Positions 52,717-61,659 of a DNA stretch of 64,000 nt are shown here, one piece after another. The position numbers were made by a program, and so were the translations under genes. This stretch comes from Sulfurimonas sp. HSL3-7 (GTDB lineage Bacteria > Campylobacterota > Campylobacteria > Campylobacterales > Sulfurimonadaceae), in contig NZ_CP147919.1 in the NCBI RefSeq assembly GCF_039645985.1, forward strand, positions 496,001-560,000, given 5' to 3'. Positions within the stretch are counted from its first letter, which is position 1. Every line of letters begins with the position of its first letter. The notes under the pieces were generated by a model. That model had not been told where the DNA came from. It was given only the letters and a program-made list of their open reading frames with translations, and did not search any database.

Positions 52717-54900
52717 ATGATCAGTGCAGAACTAAACAGTATTTTTCAAAAAGCGCTTACCTACGCCAAAGATCAGCGTCATGAGTACCTGACGATCGAA
52801 CATGTGTTCTTTGCATTGCTGGGTTCAAAAGAGGGCATCGCAATTATCAAAGAGTGCGGCGGTAATGTCGAAGCGATGCGCGAAGCGGTAGCAGCGTATC
52901 TGAGTGAGACCATGCAGCCGCTTCCCGAAGATGTGAATCAGGAGCCTTTTGAGACGGTCGCGCTTTCACGTATGATTGACAAGATGATCAAGCATATTCA
53001 AAGTGCGCAAAAAGAGCAGGCTGATGTCGGCGACCTGATGGCTGCCGTCTTTGAAGAAGAGCACACCTTCGCGATAGCACTGCTGAACGAGCAGGAGATC
53101 TCGCGTGTCGATGTACTGGAGGTGATCTCGCATCAAGATGTTGAAGGCGGTTCCGTCACTAGCGACGACACTGAGAGTTATCTTGAAAAGTACACTGTCA
53201 ACCTGGTGGCAAAAGCGAAAGAGGGCAAGATTGATCCTGTGATCGGGCGTAAAAATGAGATTGAACGTGTTGTACAGACGCTCTGCCGACGCAAAAAAAA
53301 CAACCCGCTCCTTATCGGTGAACCGGGCGTCGGAAAGACGGCGATTGCTGAAGGTCTGGCGCTGCGTATCAGCGAAGATGATGTGCCCGAGATACTGCAG
53401 AACGCTCCGGTTTTCGCACTTGACCTCTCGGCCATGCTCTCGGGTACCAAATACCGTGGCGATTTTGAAAAACGTTTGAAAGGTGTGATTGACGAGCTGA
53501 AAAACACCAAAAATGCTATCCTTTTTATTGATGAGATCCACACCCTTGTCGGTGCAGGGGCCGTGAGCGGCGGAAGTATGGATGCCTCCAACCAGCTTAA
53601 ACCTGCGCTCGCCTCGGGTGAGCTCAAATGCATGGGCGCAACGACCTTTGCCGAGTACAGAAATGCCTTTGAGAAGGACAGGGCTTTGAGCCGCCGTTTT
53701 GCCCGTATTGATGTTGACGAGCCGTCGCTCAAAGACAGTCTTTTGATCTTAAAAGGGCTGCGTTCAAAATATGAAGCGCATCACGGTGTCAAATATACCG
53801 ATAAAGCACTTGGTGCTGCCGTCGAACTTTCCAAAAAATACATCAGTGACCGTTTCCTGCCGGATGTTGCGATCGATCTGGTGGATGAGGCGGGGGCCTC
53901 ATTCCATCTTCAAAAGAAGAAACGTCAGACAGTGACACCGCACGATATCGAGAAGGTGATCTCCAAGATCACCGGCGTGCCGACGTCACGTATGAGTGAA
54001 GATGACACCTCCAGACTTGAGACATTGGAAACCGATCTTAAAAAACGTGTGATTGGTCAGGATGTTGCGGTAGCGAAGGTCGCCCAGGCGATCAAACGTT
54101 CGCGCGCAGGATTGAATGCGGGGGAAAAACCGATCGCCTCTTTTCTCTTTTCCGGACCAACCGGTGTGGGAAAAACGGAGCTGGCGAAATCCCTGGCCGA
54201 TGAGATGGGTATCCATTTTGAGCGCTTTGACATGAGTGAGTATATGGAGAAACATGCCCTTTCACGTCTGGTAGGTGCACCTCCCGGCTATGTCGGGTAT
54301 GAACAGGGGGGACTGTTGACGGAAGTGATCCGCAAGCACCCCTATACGGTACTGCTGCTCGATGAGATAGAAAAAGCGCATCCGGACCTTGTCAACATCC
54401 TGCTGCAGGTGATGGACAGTGCGGTTTTGACAGACAACAACGGCTACAAGGCCAATTTCAAAAACGTGGTCTTGATCATGACCTCAAACATCGGCGCGAC
54501 TGCGGCAAGTGTCATGGGATTCAAGGCTGACCAGTCTCTGTCGCGCGGCGAAGAGCTTAAAGCCTTTTTTACGCCGGAGTTTAGAAACAGGCTCGATGCG
54601 ATCATCGATTTCGCACCGCTGGATATCGACGTGGTGGAAGGGATCGTTGACAAGTTCATTGCCGAACTCAACGTTCAACTCTCAAAGAGAAAGGTATCGG
54701 TCTCCGTTACTGAAAAAGCACGGGGCTATTTAGCCGAAATGGGTTACGATGTTGCTATGGGAGCCCGTCCGCTTGGCCGTGTGATCCAGGAGAAGATCAA
54801 AGACCCATTGACGGATGAGATGCTTTTCGGCAAATTGAAACATGGCGGCAAGGTTCTTGTCGATTATGATGAGGGTCTCACCTTCAACTACAGTGAATGA
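52717..54900 (+). CDS. clpA: ClpA, ATP-dependent Clp protease ATPase subunit
   Basis: 727 residues: Clp N-domain, then AAA-1 with GEPGVGKTAIAEGLA and IDEIHTLVGAGA, and AAA-2 with SGPTGVGKTELAKSLA and LLDEIEKAHPDL. The IGL/IGF-type loop needed to bind ClpP is not obvious by eye but would lie near residue 610. It unfolds proteins for ClpP. The aat start overlaps its stop (ATGA). Confidence 0.95.
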   Translation: MISAELNSIFQKALTYAKDQRHEYLTIEHVFFALLGSKEGIAIIKECGGNVEAMREAVAAYLSETMQPLPEDVNQEPFETVALSRMIDKMIKHIQSAQKEQADVGDLMAAVFEEEHTFAIALLNEQEISRVDVLEVISHQDVEGGSVTSDDTESYLEKYTVNLVAKAKEGKIDPVIGRKNEIERVVQTLCRRKKNNPLLIGEPGVGKTAIAEGLALRISEDDVPEILQNAPVFALDLSAMLSGTKYRGDFEKRLKGVIDELKNTKNAILFIDEIHTLVGAGAVSGGSMDASNQLKPALASGELKCMGATTFAEYRNAFEKDRALSRRFARIDVDEPSLKDSLLILKGLRSKYEAHHGVKYTDKALGAAVELSKKYISDRFLPDVAIDLVDEAGASFHLQKKKRQTVTPHDIEKVISKITGVPTSRMSEDDTSRLETLETDLKKRVIGQDVAVAKVAQAIKRSRAGLNAGEKPIASFLFSGPTGVGKTELAKSLADEMGIHFERFDMSEYMEKHALSRLVGAPPGYVGYEQGGLLTEVIRKHPYTVLLLDEIEKAHPDLVNILLQVMDSAVLTDNNGYKANFKNVVLIMTSNIGATAASVMGFKADQSLSRGEELKAFFTPEFRNRLDAIIDFAPLDIDVVEGIVDKFIAELNVQLSKRKVSVSVTEKARGYLAEMGYDVAMGARPLGRVIQEKIKDPLTDEMLFGKLKHGGKVLVDYDEGLTFNYSE

Positions 54901-55571
54901 TTACAAAGCTTGACTATCAGCTTGTCTTTCCCCATCCCGATGAGGCCAATGAAGACGGTATCGTTGCTTATGGCGGTGACCTGAGCCCTTCGCGTCTCTA
55001 TCTGGCGTATAGAGAGGGAATTTTTCCCTGGTACTCTGTCGGTGATCCCATCCTCTGGTGGTCACCGGACCCTCGGTTGATCCTGCATCTGGATGATTTT
55101 AAACTGCGCCCCTCTTTGAAAAAAAGAATGAAACATTTCGAAGTACGTTTTGACACCGCTTTCACGGAGGTGTTGCAGGCGTGTGCAAGCGTCCATCGTC
55201 CCGGACAGCAGGGGACCTGGCTGCAGCCGGAACTGATCGAGGCGATGAGCGTGCTGCACAGTCTGGGTAAAGCGCATTCGGTTGAGGCCTACTATAAGGG
55301 TGAACTGGTCGGCGGTCTCTACGGTGTGAGTGTGGGTGCCGTCTTTTGCGGCGAATCGATGTTCGCTAAAAAGAGTGATGCCTCGAAAGTCGCTTTTGCC
55401 GTATTGATCGGGAAGTTGAAAGAATGGGGATACGCCTTTGTCGATGCCCAGGTACCGACAGCGCATCTGAAATCATTGGGTGCTATTGAAGTCTACCGAG
55501 ACTACTTTCTAAAACTGCTCTATGAAAACCGGGACAAAGAGGTCTCTCCGGATGCCTGGAAGGGGTATTAG
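54897..55571 (+). CDS. aat: Leucyl/phenylalanyl-tRNA-protein transferase
   Basis: 224 residues. FPHPDEANEDGIVAYGGDLSP, FPWYSVGDPILWWSPDPR, HSVEAYYKGELVGGLYGV and FCGESMFAKKSDASKVAF are the Aat signatures. It attaches Leu or Phe to proteins with N-terminal Arg/Lys, creating N-degrons read by ClpS. Overlap with clpA by four bases puts tagging enzyme, adaptor and unfoldase in one operon. Confidence 0.96.
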   Translation: MITKLDYQLVFPHPDEANEDGIVAYGGDLSPSRLYLAYREGIFPWYSVGDPILWWSPDPRLILHLDDFKLRPSLKKRMKHFEVRFDTAFTEVLQACASVHRPGQQGTWLQPELIEAMSVLHSLGKAHSVEAYYKGELVGGLYGVSVGAVFCGESMFAKKSDASKVAFAVLIGKLKEWGYAFVDAQVPTAHLKSLGAIEVYRDYFLKLLYENRDKEVSPDAWKGY

Positions 55572-55648
55572 TAATGCAGCATTGTTTTGCCCCTAGCCTT
55601 AAAGCGGGGTGTGGTAAACTTTCCAATAAACAATTAATAGGGTGAAAC

Positions 55649-55906
55649 ATGGTAACGACAGATGTTTTAAAAGAGAAAATTATTGCGGGTCTGAACCTTG
55701 AAGATATCGATCCAAGCGAGATAAGTGACACCGATCCACTTTTCGGTGATGACGGGTTGGGACTCGACTCCGTAGATGCGATTGAGTTGACATTGGTTAT
55801 TGAAAAAGAGTTTGGTGTAAAAGTGACAAATATTGCTGATGCTGAGACTATTTTCGCAACAGCAGAATCTCTATGTAATTTTATTAACGAGCAGAAAAAC
55901 GCGTAG
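55649..55906 (+). CDS. Acyl carrier protein (cluster-associated)
   Basis: 85 residues. Phosphopantetheine site GLGLDSVDAIELTLVIEKEFG (Ser in DSVD) and acidic helices. It is not the housekeeping ACP, which normally sits with fabF. Similar ACPs accompany flexirubin, dialkylresorcinol and aryl-polyene pathways. GGGTGAA precedes the ATG. First gene of the biosynthetic region. Confidence 0.88.
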   Translation: MVTTDVLKEKIIAGLNLEDIDPSEISDTDPLFGDDGLGLDSVDAIELTLVIEKEFGVKVTNIADAETIFATAESLCNFINEQKNA

Positions 55907-56025
55907 TTTTGGAGTTAATTGGTCGGTATGCTAGTGGTACCTTGCAATATTGCAGTGTATGAAAGAGAGTGACTGAAACAAGCGAAGCGGGTCATTGACC
56001 CCCTTGACTCAATTGCAGCGAAACC
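55907..56025. other. Gap between convergent genes with a palindrome
   Basis: Contains the 13-base palindrome GGGTCATTGACCC at 55989-56001 and otherwise nothing recognised. The palindrome resembles a small operator more than a terminator. Confidence 0.3.
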
Positions 56026-56045
56026 AAAAAAGTTTAGACTTTTTT
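56026..56045. terminator. Bidirectional A/T hairpin at the end of the methyltransferase
   Basis: AAAAAAGT (56026-56033), TTAG loop, ACTTTTTT (56038-56045): an 8-pair stem with T-run on each strand, overlapping the methyltransferase stop. It can end transcription from both the acyl carrier protein and the methyltransferase. Confidence 0.6.
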
Positions 56046-57104
56046 CTTACAGACGGTCATTGTATGGCCAAATCCCAGTCTATCGATCTCTTCATCAACT
56101 TCCAGTCCGGCAGCTTCGATATAGTCATGCATCTCTTTGGCGCTGTACATCTTGCTCGTTCCATTGGCCAGTGCTGTAAAATAGGGGGAGCAGTTGATCA
56201 GAATGTAGGCACCGATCTCATGTTGCTGTCGGTCCCAGTAGGGTTCGATGATGTGAACACGCCCGTCTTCGTTCAGAGCCTCTTTTGCCCGCTGCAGGAT
56301 CGCGATGATATCTTCGGGTGGAAAACAGTCCAGAAACTGGCTCATCCAGACGACATCAAACCCTTCCGGAAAGGCTTTGGAGTGGTCAAGCAGGTCCATC
56401 GCCACCCCGTCTACTCTCTCTTTTACCCCGGCAGCCTCGGCGTTTTTGAAGGCAGTCTGGATCTGCAGGGGGTGATCCAGAATCGTGACCTTTGTCGCTT
56501 CTGAGGCGGTCGTGATCGCAATCGCCCATTTCCCAGTGTTTCCGCCGATATCAAGGATTTTATCGGGTTTGCGTTCCGCCATCAGGTCAACGAGGGGCTT
56601 AAAGGCCGAGTCCGAGTAGAAATGGTCGTAACCGAACCAGCTCTTTTGTGCCTTCTCCGGCAGTTCGGTCAGGTGAGGGTAGATGGTCTCCCACTTTTTA
56701 TTGAAATATTTCTGCAGACCGGCCGGACGGGACTCTTTGATCGAATCGCCAAGTTCATTAATGCCGAACAGGTTGACATCCAGCGAGTAGTTGAAATTGG
56801 CATTCGTCATCTCATCGAAAGCAAGAAAAAAACCGATACGTGTAATATGATAGCGTTCATCCTCAAGCTTCAATGCACCCATGCTGAACCCTGATTCACA
56901 GAGGACTTTGATGCCGTACTCACTGATACCGGTAGCTGCCATCAACTCCTCGACCCGCATACCTGTCTTTTTGTTTTCATGCAGCAACTTTAATATTCCC
57001 CATTCACGAAGAAGATTGGCGACCTGAAAAATGATAGGAGCATGGGCGATTTTTTGGGCTTCCATTAAGGCGTCCAATGAACTGAGCTTATCCGTATCAA
57101 ACAT
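56034..57104 (-). CDS. SAM-dependent methyltransferase, O-methyltransferase type
   Basis: About 356 residues from ATG 57104 (AAGGAA before it). An N-terminal helical winged-helix-like dimerisation part (QKIAHAPIIFQVANLLREWGILKLLHENKKTG; TGISEYGIKVLCESG) is followed by a Rossmann SAM domain (KILDIGGNTGKWAIAI, VTILDHPLQIQ, DVVWMSQFLDCFPPEDI). This is the layout of small-molecule O/C-methyltransferases such as those of polyketide pathways. Divergent from the DarA-like gene; it likely methylates the cluster's aromatic or polyene product, an inference. Confidence 0.82.
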   Translation of the reverse strand: MFDTDKLSSLDALMEAQKIAHAPIIFQVANLLREWGILKLLHENKKTGMRVEELMAATGISEYGIKVLCESGFSMGALKLEDERYHITRIGFFLAFDEMTNANFNYSLDVNLFGINELGDSIKESRPAGLQKYFNKKWETIYPHLTELPEKAQKSWFGYDHFYSDSAFKPLVDLMAERKPDKILDIGGNTGKWAIAITTASEATKVTILDHPLQIQTAFKNAEAAGVKERVDGVAMDLLDHSKAFPEGFDVVWMSQFLDCFPPEDIIAILQRAKEALNEDGRVHIIEPYWDRQQHEIGAYILINCSPYFTALANGTSKMYSAKEMHDYIEAAGLEVDEEIDRLGFGHTMTVCKKKV

Positions 57105-57253
57105 ATTATTCCTTGCGTCTATGTATAGAATAATTATAGTTGAGTTGACCTCTGAAAGTCCTGAAAATAGCGTTGAAAGTATACGCTGCTTATTATAGTT
57201 TATGGACATATACGGTAAAATATTTATTACATTAAATACATTTTTGGGCAGTT

Positions 57254-58168
57254 ATGAAAAGAGTTCTTGTTCTTTATTATTCACAAAGCGGACAGCTGAC
57301 AAATATGGTCGATTCCGTTACCAAACCTCTTAAAGAGAGCAGTGCGGTCACAGTTGATTACCGTCAGATCAAACCTGTGAAAGCATACCCATATCCATGG
57401 CCGTTTTATCCATTTTTCGATGCCTTCCCCGAAGCGATCTATATGAACGGCTGCGAAGTGGAAGAGTTTGATGATCTCGCAGATGATTATGATCTTATTA
57501 TTCTGGGATATACGGTCTGGTTCTTGTCCCCATCGATCCCCGTAACGGGTTTTATGCAGAGTGAACAGGCAAAGAAGATCTTTAAAGACAAGCCCGTAGT
57601 GACGTTGATCGCCTGCAGAGATATGTGGGTCATGGCACAGGAGAAGATGAAAAAATTGATCAGCGATCTCGGTGCGACATTGATCGACAATGTCGTTTTG
57701 ACCGATCAGGGGGGCTCAATCTACGCCTTCGCAACAACGCCAAGATGGCTGCTGACAGGAAAAAAAGATGCTTTCTGGTTCTTTCCTCCGGCGGGTGTTG
57801 CAGATGAAGAGATACAAAACAGCTCACGTTTCGGCGAACGCATACTCGTGGCGCTGAAAAGCGATGAAGAGAAGAAAAAAGAGCCGCTGCTGAAAAACAT
57901 GGGTGCGGTCACAGTCAACGGCAAACTGGTCGGAACCGAGAAAATCGCGACACGTTCTTTCATGATCTGGGGTAAACTGATCCAGAAAGCGGGTGAACCC
58001 GGTTCGTTTGCGCGAAAGATCGTTATTACTGTCTATGCCCTGTTTTTGGCAACACTGGTATTGACGATCGTGCCCTTAAACATATTGGTGAGACGATTGA
58101 TCTATCCATGGCGTAAAGAGGCGATTGAAAAGAGTGTGAAATATTATGAACAACCATCAGGAAGGTGA
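57254..58168 (+). CDS. DarA-like flavodoxin-fold protein of resorcinol/polyene clusters
   Basis: 304 residues. N-terminal flavodoxin-like segment LVLYYSQSGQLTNMVDSV (phosphate loop) and LADDYDLIILGYTVWFLSPSIPVTGFM, with a C-terminal membrane helix (VITVYALFLATLVLTIVPLNILV). Proteins of this kind are annotated as dialkylresorcinol condensing enzyme next to DarB-like KAS III genes in Bacteroidota and Proteobacteria. The exact chemistry of this variant is not established here. The next gene overlaps or abuts its stop. Confidence 0.78.
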   Translation: MKRVLVLYYSQSGQLTNMVDSVTKPLKESSAVTVDYRQIKPVKAYPYPWPFYPFFDAFPEAIYMNGCEVEEFDDLADDYDLIILGYTVWFLSPSIPVTGFMQSEQAKKIFKDKPVVTLIACRDMWVMAQEKMKKLISDLGATLIDNVVLTDQGGSIYAFATTPRWLLTGKKDAFWFFPPAGVADEEIQNSSRFGERILVALKSDEEKKKEPLLKNMGAVTVNGKLVGTEKIATRSFMIWGKLIQKAGEPGSFARKIVITVYALFLATLVLTIVPLNILVRRLIYPWRKEAIEKSVKYYEQPSGR

Positions 58169-58176
58169 AGAGAACA

Positions 58177-59325
58177 GTGAGTAGAGACGTTTATATTAAT
58201 GATATTCAGGCATTTCTGCCTAATGAAGCCGTCGACAATACCGAGATCGAGAAGGTCCTGGGACAGGTCGGACCGCGCCCTTCTCGTGCGAAAAAGCTGA
58301 TTCTGCGTTCCAACCAGATCAAGACCCGTCACTACGCTATCGACAAAGAGAGCGGCAGGACGACCCATACCAACGCACAGCTGGCTGCAGAAGCGGTACG
58401 CAAGCTCAACTCCGATGCCTTTGATCTCACCAAGACGGAACTGCTTGCCTGCGGTACGACCCTGCCGGACCAGCTTCTTCCGAACCACGCCCTGATGGTC
58501 CATGGCGAACTCGGTATCCCGAGCTGCGAGGTGATCGCTACGGCGGGGATCTGTCTTTCGGGTACGATGTCTCTCAAGTACGGTTATATGTCAGTGTTGA
58601 GCGGGCAAAGCAGTAATGCTGTTGCAACCGGTTCCGAGAATGCTTCTTCAGTAATGCGTGCGCAGAACTTTGAAGAAGAGGTCGAAGCCCGTGTCGAGAA
58701 GCTGGAACGTCAGCCCGAGATCGCATTTGAGAAAGATTTTTTGCGCTGGATGCTGAGCGATGGTGCGGGTGCGGCCCTGATGAGCGCCGAACCCAACAAA
58801 ACAGGGATCTCGCTCAAGATCGACTGGATTGTCCAGAAGTCTTATGCCAATGAGCTTGACGCCTGTATGTATGCCGGTTGTGAGAAGATGGAAGAGGGGA
58901 ACATCAAAGGGTGGCGCGAATACACCCCCAAGGAGTGGCTTGAACAGTCCATCTTCTCGGTCAAACAGGATGTCAAACTGCTGAACGAGAAGATCATCGA
59001 GTACACGGTGACAAAACCGCTTCAAGAGCTGATAGCGAAAGGTACGCTCAATCCGGACGAGATCAGCTACTACCTTCCGCACTACTCCTCCGGCTATTTC
59101 CGGGACAAAGTCTACCAAGGGATGAAGGAGGCCGGCTGTGACATCGCCCAGGATAAGTGGTTTACCAATCTCTCCTACAAAGGCAATACCGGTTCGGCGT
59201 CGATCTATATTATTCTCGAAGAGCTCTTTCATTCGGGCAGACTGAACCCGGGTGAGAAGCTGCTCTGCTACATTCCTGAAAGCGGCCGTTTCTCTACCGC
59301 CTTTATGCAGTTGAGCGTGGTCTGA
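58177..59325 (+). CDS. KAS III-type condensing enzyme, DarB-like
   Basis: About 382 residues from GTG 58177 (AAGGTGA nine bases before; GTG 58165 also possible). Thiolase fold with a complete triad: Cys in ATAGICLSGTMS, His in YYLPHYSSGYF and Asn in YKGNTGSASIYI. It differs strongly from the housekeeping FabH at 45.2 kb. DarB-like enzymes join two beta-keto acyl chains head to head to make cyclohexanediones or resorcinols. It is coupled to the next gene by a one-base overlap. Confidence 0.85.
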   Translation: MSRDVYINDIQAFLPNEAVDNTEIEKVLGQVGPRPSRAKKLILRSNQIKTRHYAIDKESGRTTHTNAQLAAEAVRKLNSDAFDLTKTELLACGTTLPDQLLPNHALMVHGELGIPSCEVIATAGICLSGTMSLKYGYMSVLSGQSSNAVATGSENASSVMRAQNFEEEVEARVEKLERQPEIAFEKDFLRWMLSDGAGAALMSAEPNKTGISLKIDWIVQKSYANELDACMYAGCEKMEEGNIKGWREYTPKEWLEQSIFSVKQDVKLLNEKIIEYTVTKPLQELIAKGTLNPDEISYYLPHYSSGYFRDKVYQGMKEAGCDIAQDKWFTNLSYKGNTGSASIYIILEELFHSGRLNPGEKLLCYIPESGRFSTAFMQLSVV

Positions 59326-59735
59326 TGGAGATCAAGAATGTGCCTCAGGACGGCATCTCGACCTTCGCCGGAGGCAGAAAAGCGATGTACGCCACCGACG
59401 ATGAAGGCAAATACGGCGTGGTCGCCTCATCCGGTTGGGAAGTAGAGGAAGAGGCGACAAAACAGGCGCTCCACGAGCTGGAACGTCTGGCCGACGAAGC
59501 ATACGAAGCGGTGAGAGAGGGACAAATGTCGCCGCTCTACTACCATATGTACGCGCAGCGCATGGACCTGATCGTCTTGAGCCAGTCGGTCGGGATGTTC
59601 CAGTGGCGGATCAAACGTCATTTCAAACCATCGGTCTTCAACAGACTGTCCGACACGCTTCTAGGGCGCTACAGCGAAGCCCTTGGCCTGAGTGTGGACG
59701 CGTTGAAACAGTTACCTGAAAAAGAGTCTGTGTGA
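59325..59735 (+). CDS. Cluster protein of unknown function
   Basis: 136 residues, no family recognised. Opens EIKNVPQDGISTFAGGRKAMYATDDEG, then a helical part with EEEATKQALHELERLADEAYEAV and PLYYHMYAQRMDLIVLSQSVGMFQWRIKRH. No signal or membrane segment. It overlaps the condensing enzyme by one base and the BtrH-type gene by four, so it is almost certainly part of the pathway, perhaps a small scaffold or regulator of the condensing step. Confidence 0.7.
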   Translation: MEIKNVPQDGISTFAGGRKAMYATDDEGKYGVVASSGWEVEEEATKQALHELERLADEAYEAVREGQMSPLYYHMYAQRMDLIVLSQSVGMFQWRIKRHFKPSVFNRLSDTLLGRYSEALGLSVDALKQLPEKESV

Positions 59736-60736
59736 ATACGAATACAAAAGAGTTTACCCACCAACATGCGGCGCACTGCGAAAGCGGTGTGATGTCATCG
59801 ATGCTATCACATTACGGTCTCCGGCTCTCGGAGCCGATGGTCTTCGGGCTGGCGAGCGCGCTCACCTTCGCCTACCTCCCTTTCGTCAAACTCGGCGGCA
59901 TGCCCCTTATCGCCTACAGAACGATGCCAAAAGCGATCATCAGAGGTCTGCAGAAGAGCATCGGCATCAAGATGAACCTGGAGAAGTTCTCCAAGGCGCA
60001 GGCCGGCTCTCTTCGTCTCGATGCACTTCTGGACGAAGGCAAGATCGTCGGCGCACAGAGCTCGGTCTTTTGGCTCCCCTATTTTCCCGAAGAGATGCGG
60101 TTCCATTTCAATGCGCACAACCTTCTTATCTACGGCAAAGAGGAGACGAACTATCAGATCAGTGACCCGGTCTTTGAACACACGGTCGAGGCGGATGAAA
60201 AGGCACTTGAAAAAGCACGTTTCGTCAAAGGGGTGATGGCGCCAAAAGGGCTGCTCTATTATCCGACCTATGTTCCCACATCGATCGATTATGAGAAGGT
60301 GCTTCCCAAAGCGATAACAAAAGTGGCCAAGAGCATGTTGAAAACGCCGGTACCGATCGCCGGCCTCAAAGGGATACGGTCTCTGGCTAAAAATATCCGA
60401 AAGCTTGAGAGCAAAGACCGCCGCTATGCCAAACTTTTTCTGGGGCATATTGTCCGCATGCAGGAGGAGATCGGTACCGGCGGGGCAGGCTTTCGCTATA
60501 TCTACGCCTCGTTTCTGCAGGAGGCATCGGAGATCCTGGATAACGGGACCCTCTTTGAAGCGTCAAGGATGATGACGGACGTCGGCGATAGCTGGCGGGA
60601 GTTTGCGCTGTTGGTCGCGAAGTCGATTCGTTCAAAGAAAAACGAGACCATCGATTTTAATGCCATTGCCAAAAAACTTGAATCGATAGCAGACGAAGAG
60701 ACGATGGTCTATAAGAAACTGTTAACGGCGTTTTAA
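59732..60736 (+). CDS. BtrH-type acyltransferase domain protein
   Basis: 334 residues from GTG 59732. N-terminal HQHAAHCESGVMSSMLSHYGLRLSEPMVFGLASALTFAYLP, the BtrH_N pattern with Cys in HCESG and a downstream His region (HFNAHNLLIYG). In butirosin synthesis BtrH moves an acyl chain from ACP to the product. Here it would transfer a chain from one of the two cluster ACPs. The C-terminal half is helical. It overlaps the ABC ATPase gene by one base. Confidence 0.82.
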   Translation: MNTNTKEFTHQHAAHCESGVMSSMLSHYGLRLSEPMVFGLASALTFAYLPFVKLGGMPLIAYRTMPKAIIRGLQKSIGIKMNLEKFSKAQAGSLRLDALLDEGKIVGAQSSVFWLPYFPEEMRFHFNAHNLLIYGKEETNYQISDPVFEHTVEADEKALEKARFVKGVMAPKGLLYYPTYVPTSIDYEKVLPKAITKVAKSMLKTPVPIAGLKGIRSLAKNIRKLESKDRRYAKLFLGHIVRMQEEIGTGGAGFRYIYASFLQEASEILDNGTLFEASRMMTDVGDSWREFALLVAKSIRSKKNETIDFNAIAKKLESIADEETMVYKKLLTAF

Positions 60737-61659
60737 TGATCAAGATCAGGAACCTCTGTAAACGTTATGATACGAAGGTGGCGCTTGACCATCTTTCGTT
60801 GGAGATAAAAGCGGGGAGTATTTTTGGACTTTTGGGGCCAAACGGTGCGGGAAAGACGACACTGATATCGATACTCAACGGTTTGACGACATATGACGAG
60901 GGCGAGGTGAGCGTTTTTGGACTTCCGCTTTCGAAAAACCTGACAGCGATCCGAAAACGGTGTGCGCTTGTGCCGCAGAGCCTTGCTTTTTATGAGAACC
61001 TCACCGTCATTGAAAACCTCAGGTTTTTCGGCGGTATCCAGAATATCCCGGCAGACCTTCTTAAAAAGAATATCGATTATGCGGTCGAGACGAACCGTCT
61101 CGGTTCGATGCTCAACCAGAAAGCGGCCACCCTTTCGGGTGGTCAAAAGCGGCGTTTGAACATTGCGATTGGTCTGCTGAACGACCCCGACATCCTCTTT
61201 TTCGACGAACCGACGGTGGGCATCGACCCTGAATCGCGCAATGAGATCCTGGAGACGATCAAGTCGTTCAAAGCAAGTGGGAAAACAGTGGTCTACACGT
61301 CCCACTACATGCCGGAGATCGAGAAGATCTGTGACGAGGTCGCTATTATCAATGCGGGCCGGATTATTCGACAGGGGAGCATCGAGAGTATGCTTGTAAA
61401 TGAACATGGCAACGCGCTGGTCATCGAAATCTATGAGACGCCTTTGGAACTTCTTCAAGCCTGCAGCGATGCGATGGAGGGCCTGAAGGTTATCGATGAG
61501 AGCACCTTGATGCTGAACTCGAAAGAGAGTGCTTCCGTGGCAAAAGCACTGGCGCTGCTGGAAGCCGACAATATCGGTATCAGAGCCCTGCGTTACGGTA
61601 CGACGACGTTGGAGTCGCTCTTTATCAATCTTACCTCGAAAGGGAGAGCCGATGTTTAA
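60736..61659 (+). CDS. ABC transporter ATPase
   Basis: 307 residues. Walker A GLLGPNGAGKTTLIS, signature LSGGQKRRLNIAIGL, Walker B DILFFDEPTVGIDP and the switch His in YTSHYMPEIEKICDE. The C-terminal ~80 residues match the DrrA/CcmA-type extension of ABC-2 exporters. It overlaps the permease start by eight bases. Likely exports the cluster product or its lipid form. Confidence 0.94.
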   Translation: MIKIRNLCKRYDTKVALDHLSLEIKAGSIFGLLGPNGAGKTTLISILNGLTTYDEGEVSVFGLPLSKNLTAIRKRCALVPQSLAFYENLTVIENLRFFGGIQNIPADLLKKNIDYAVETNRLGSMLNQKAATLSGGQKRRLNIAIGLLNDPDILFFDEPTVGIDPESRNEILETIKSFKASGKTVVYTSHYMPEIEKICDEVAIINAGRIIRQGSIESMLVNEHGNALVIEIYETPLELLQACSDAMEGLKVIDESTLMLNSKESASVAKALALLEADNIGIRALRYGTTTLESLFINLTSKGRADV

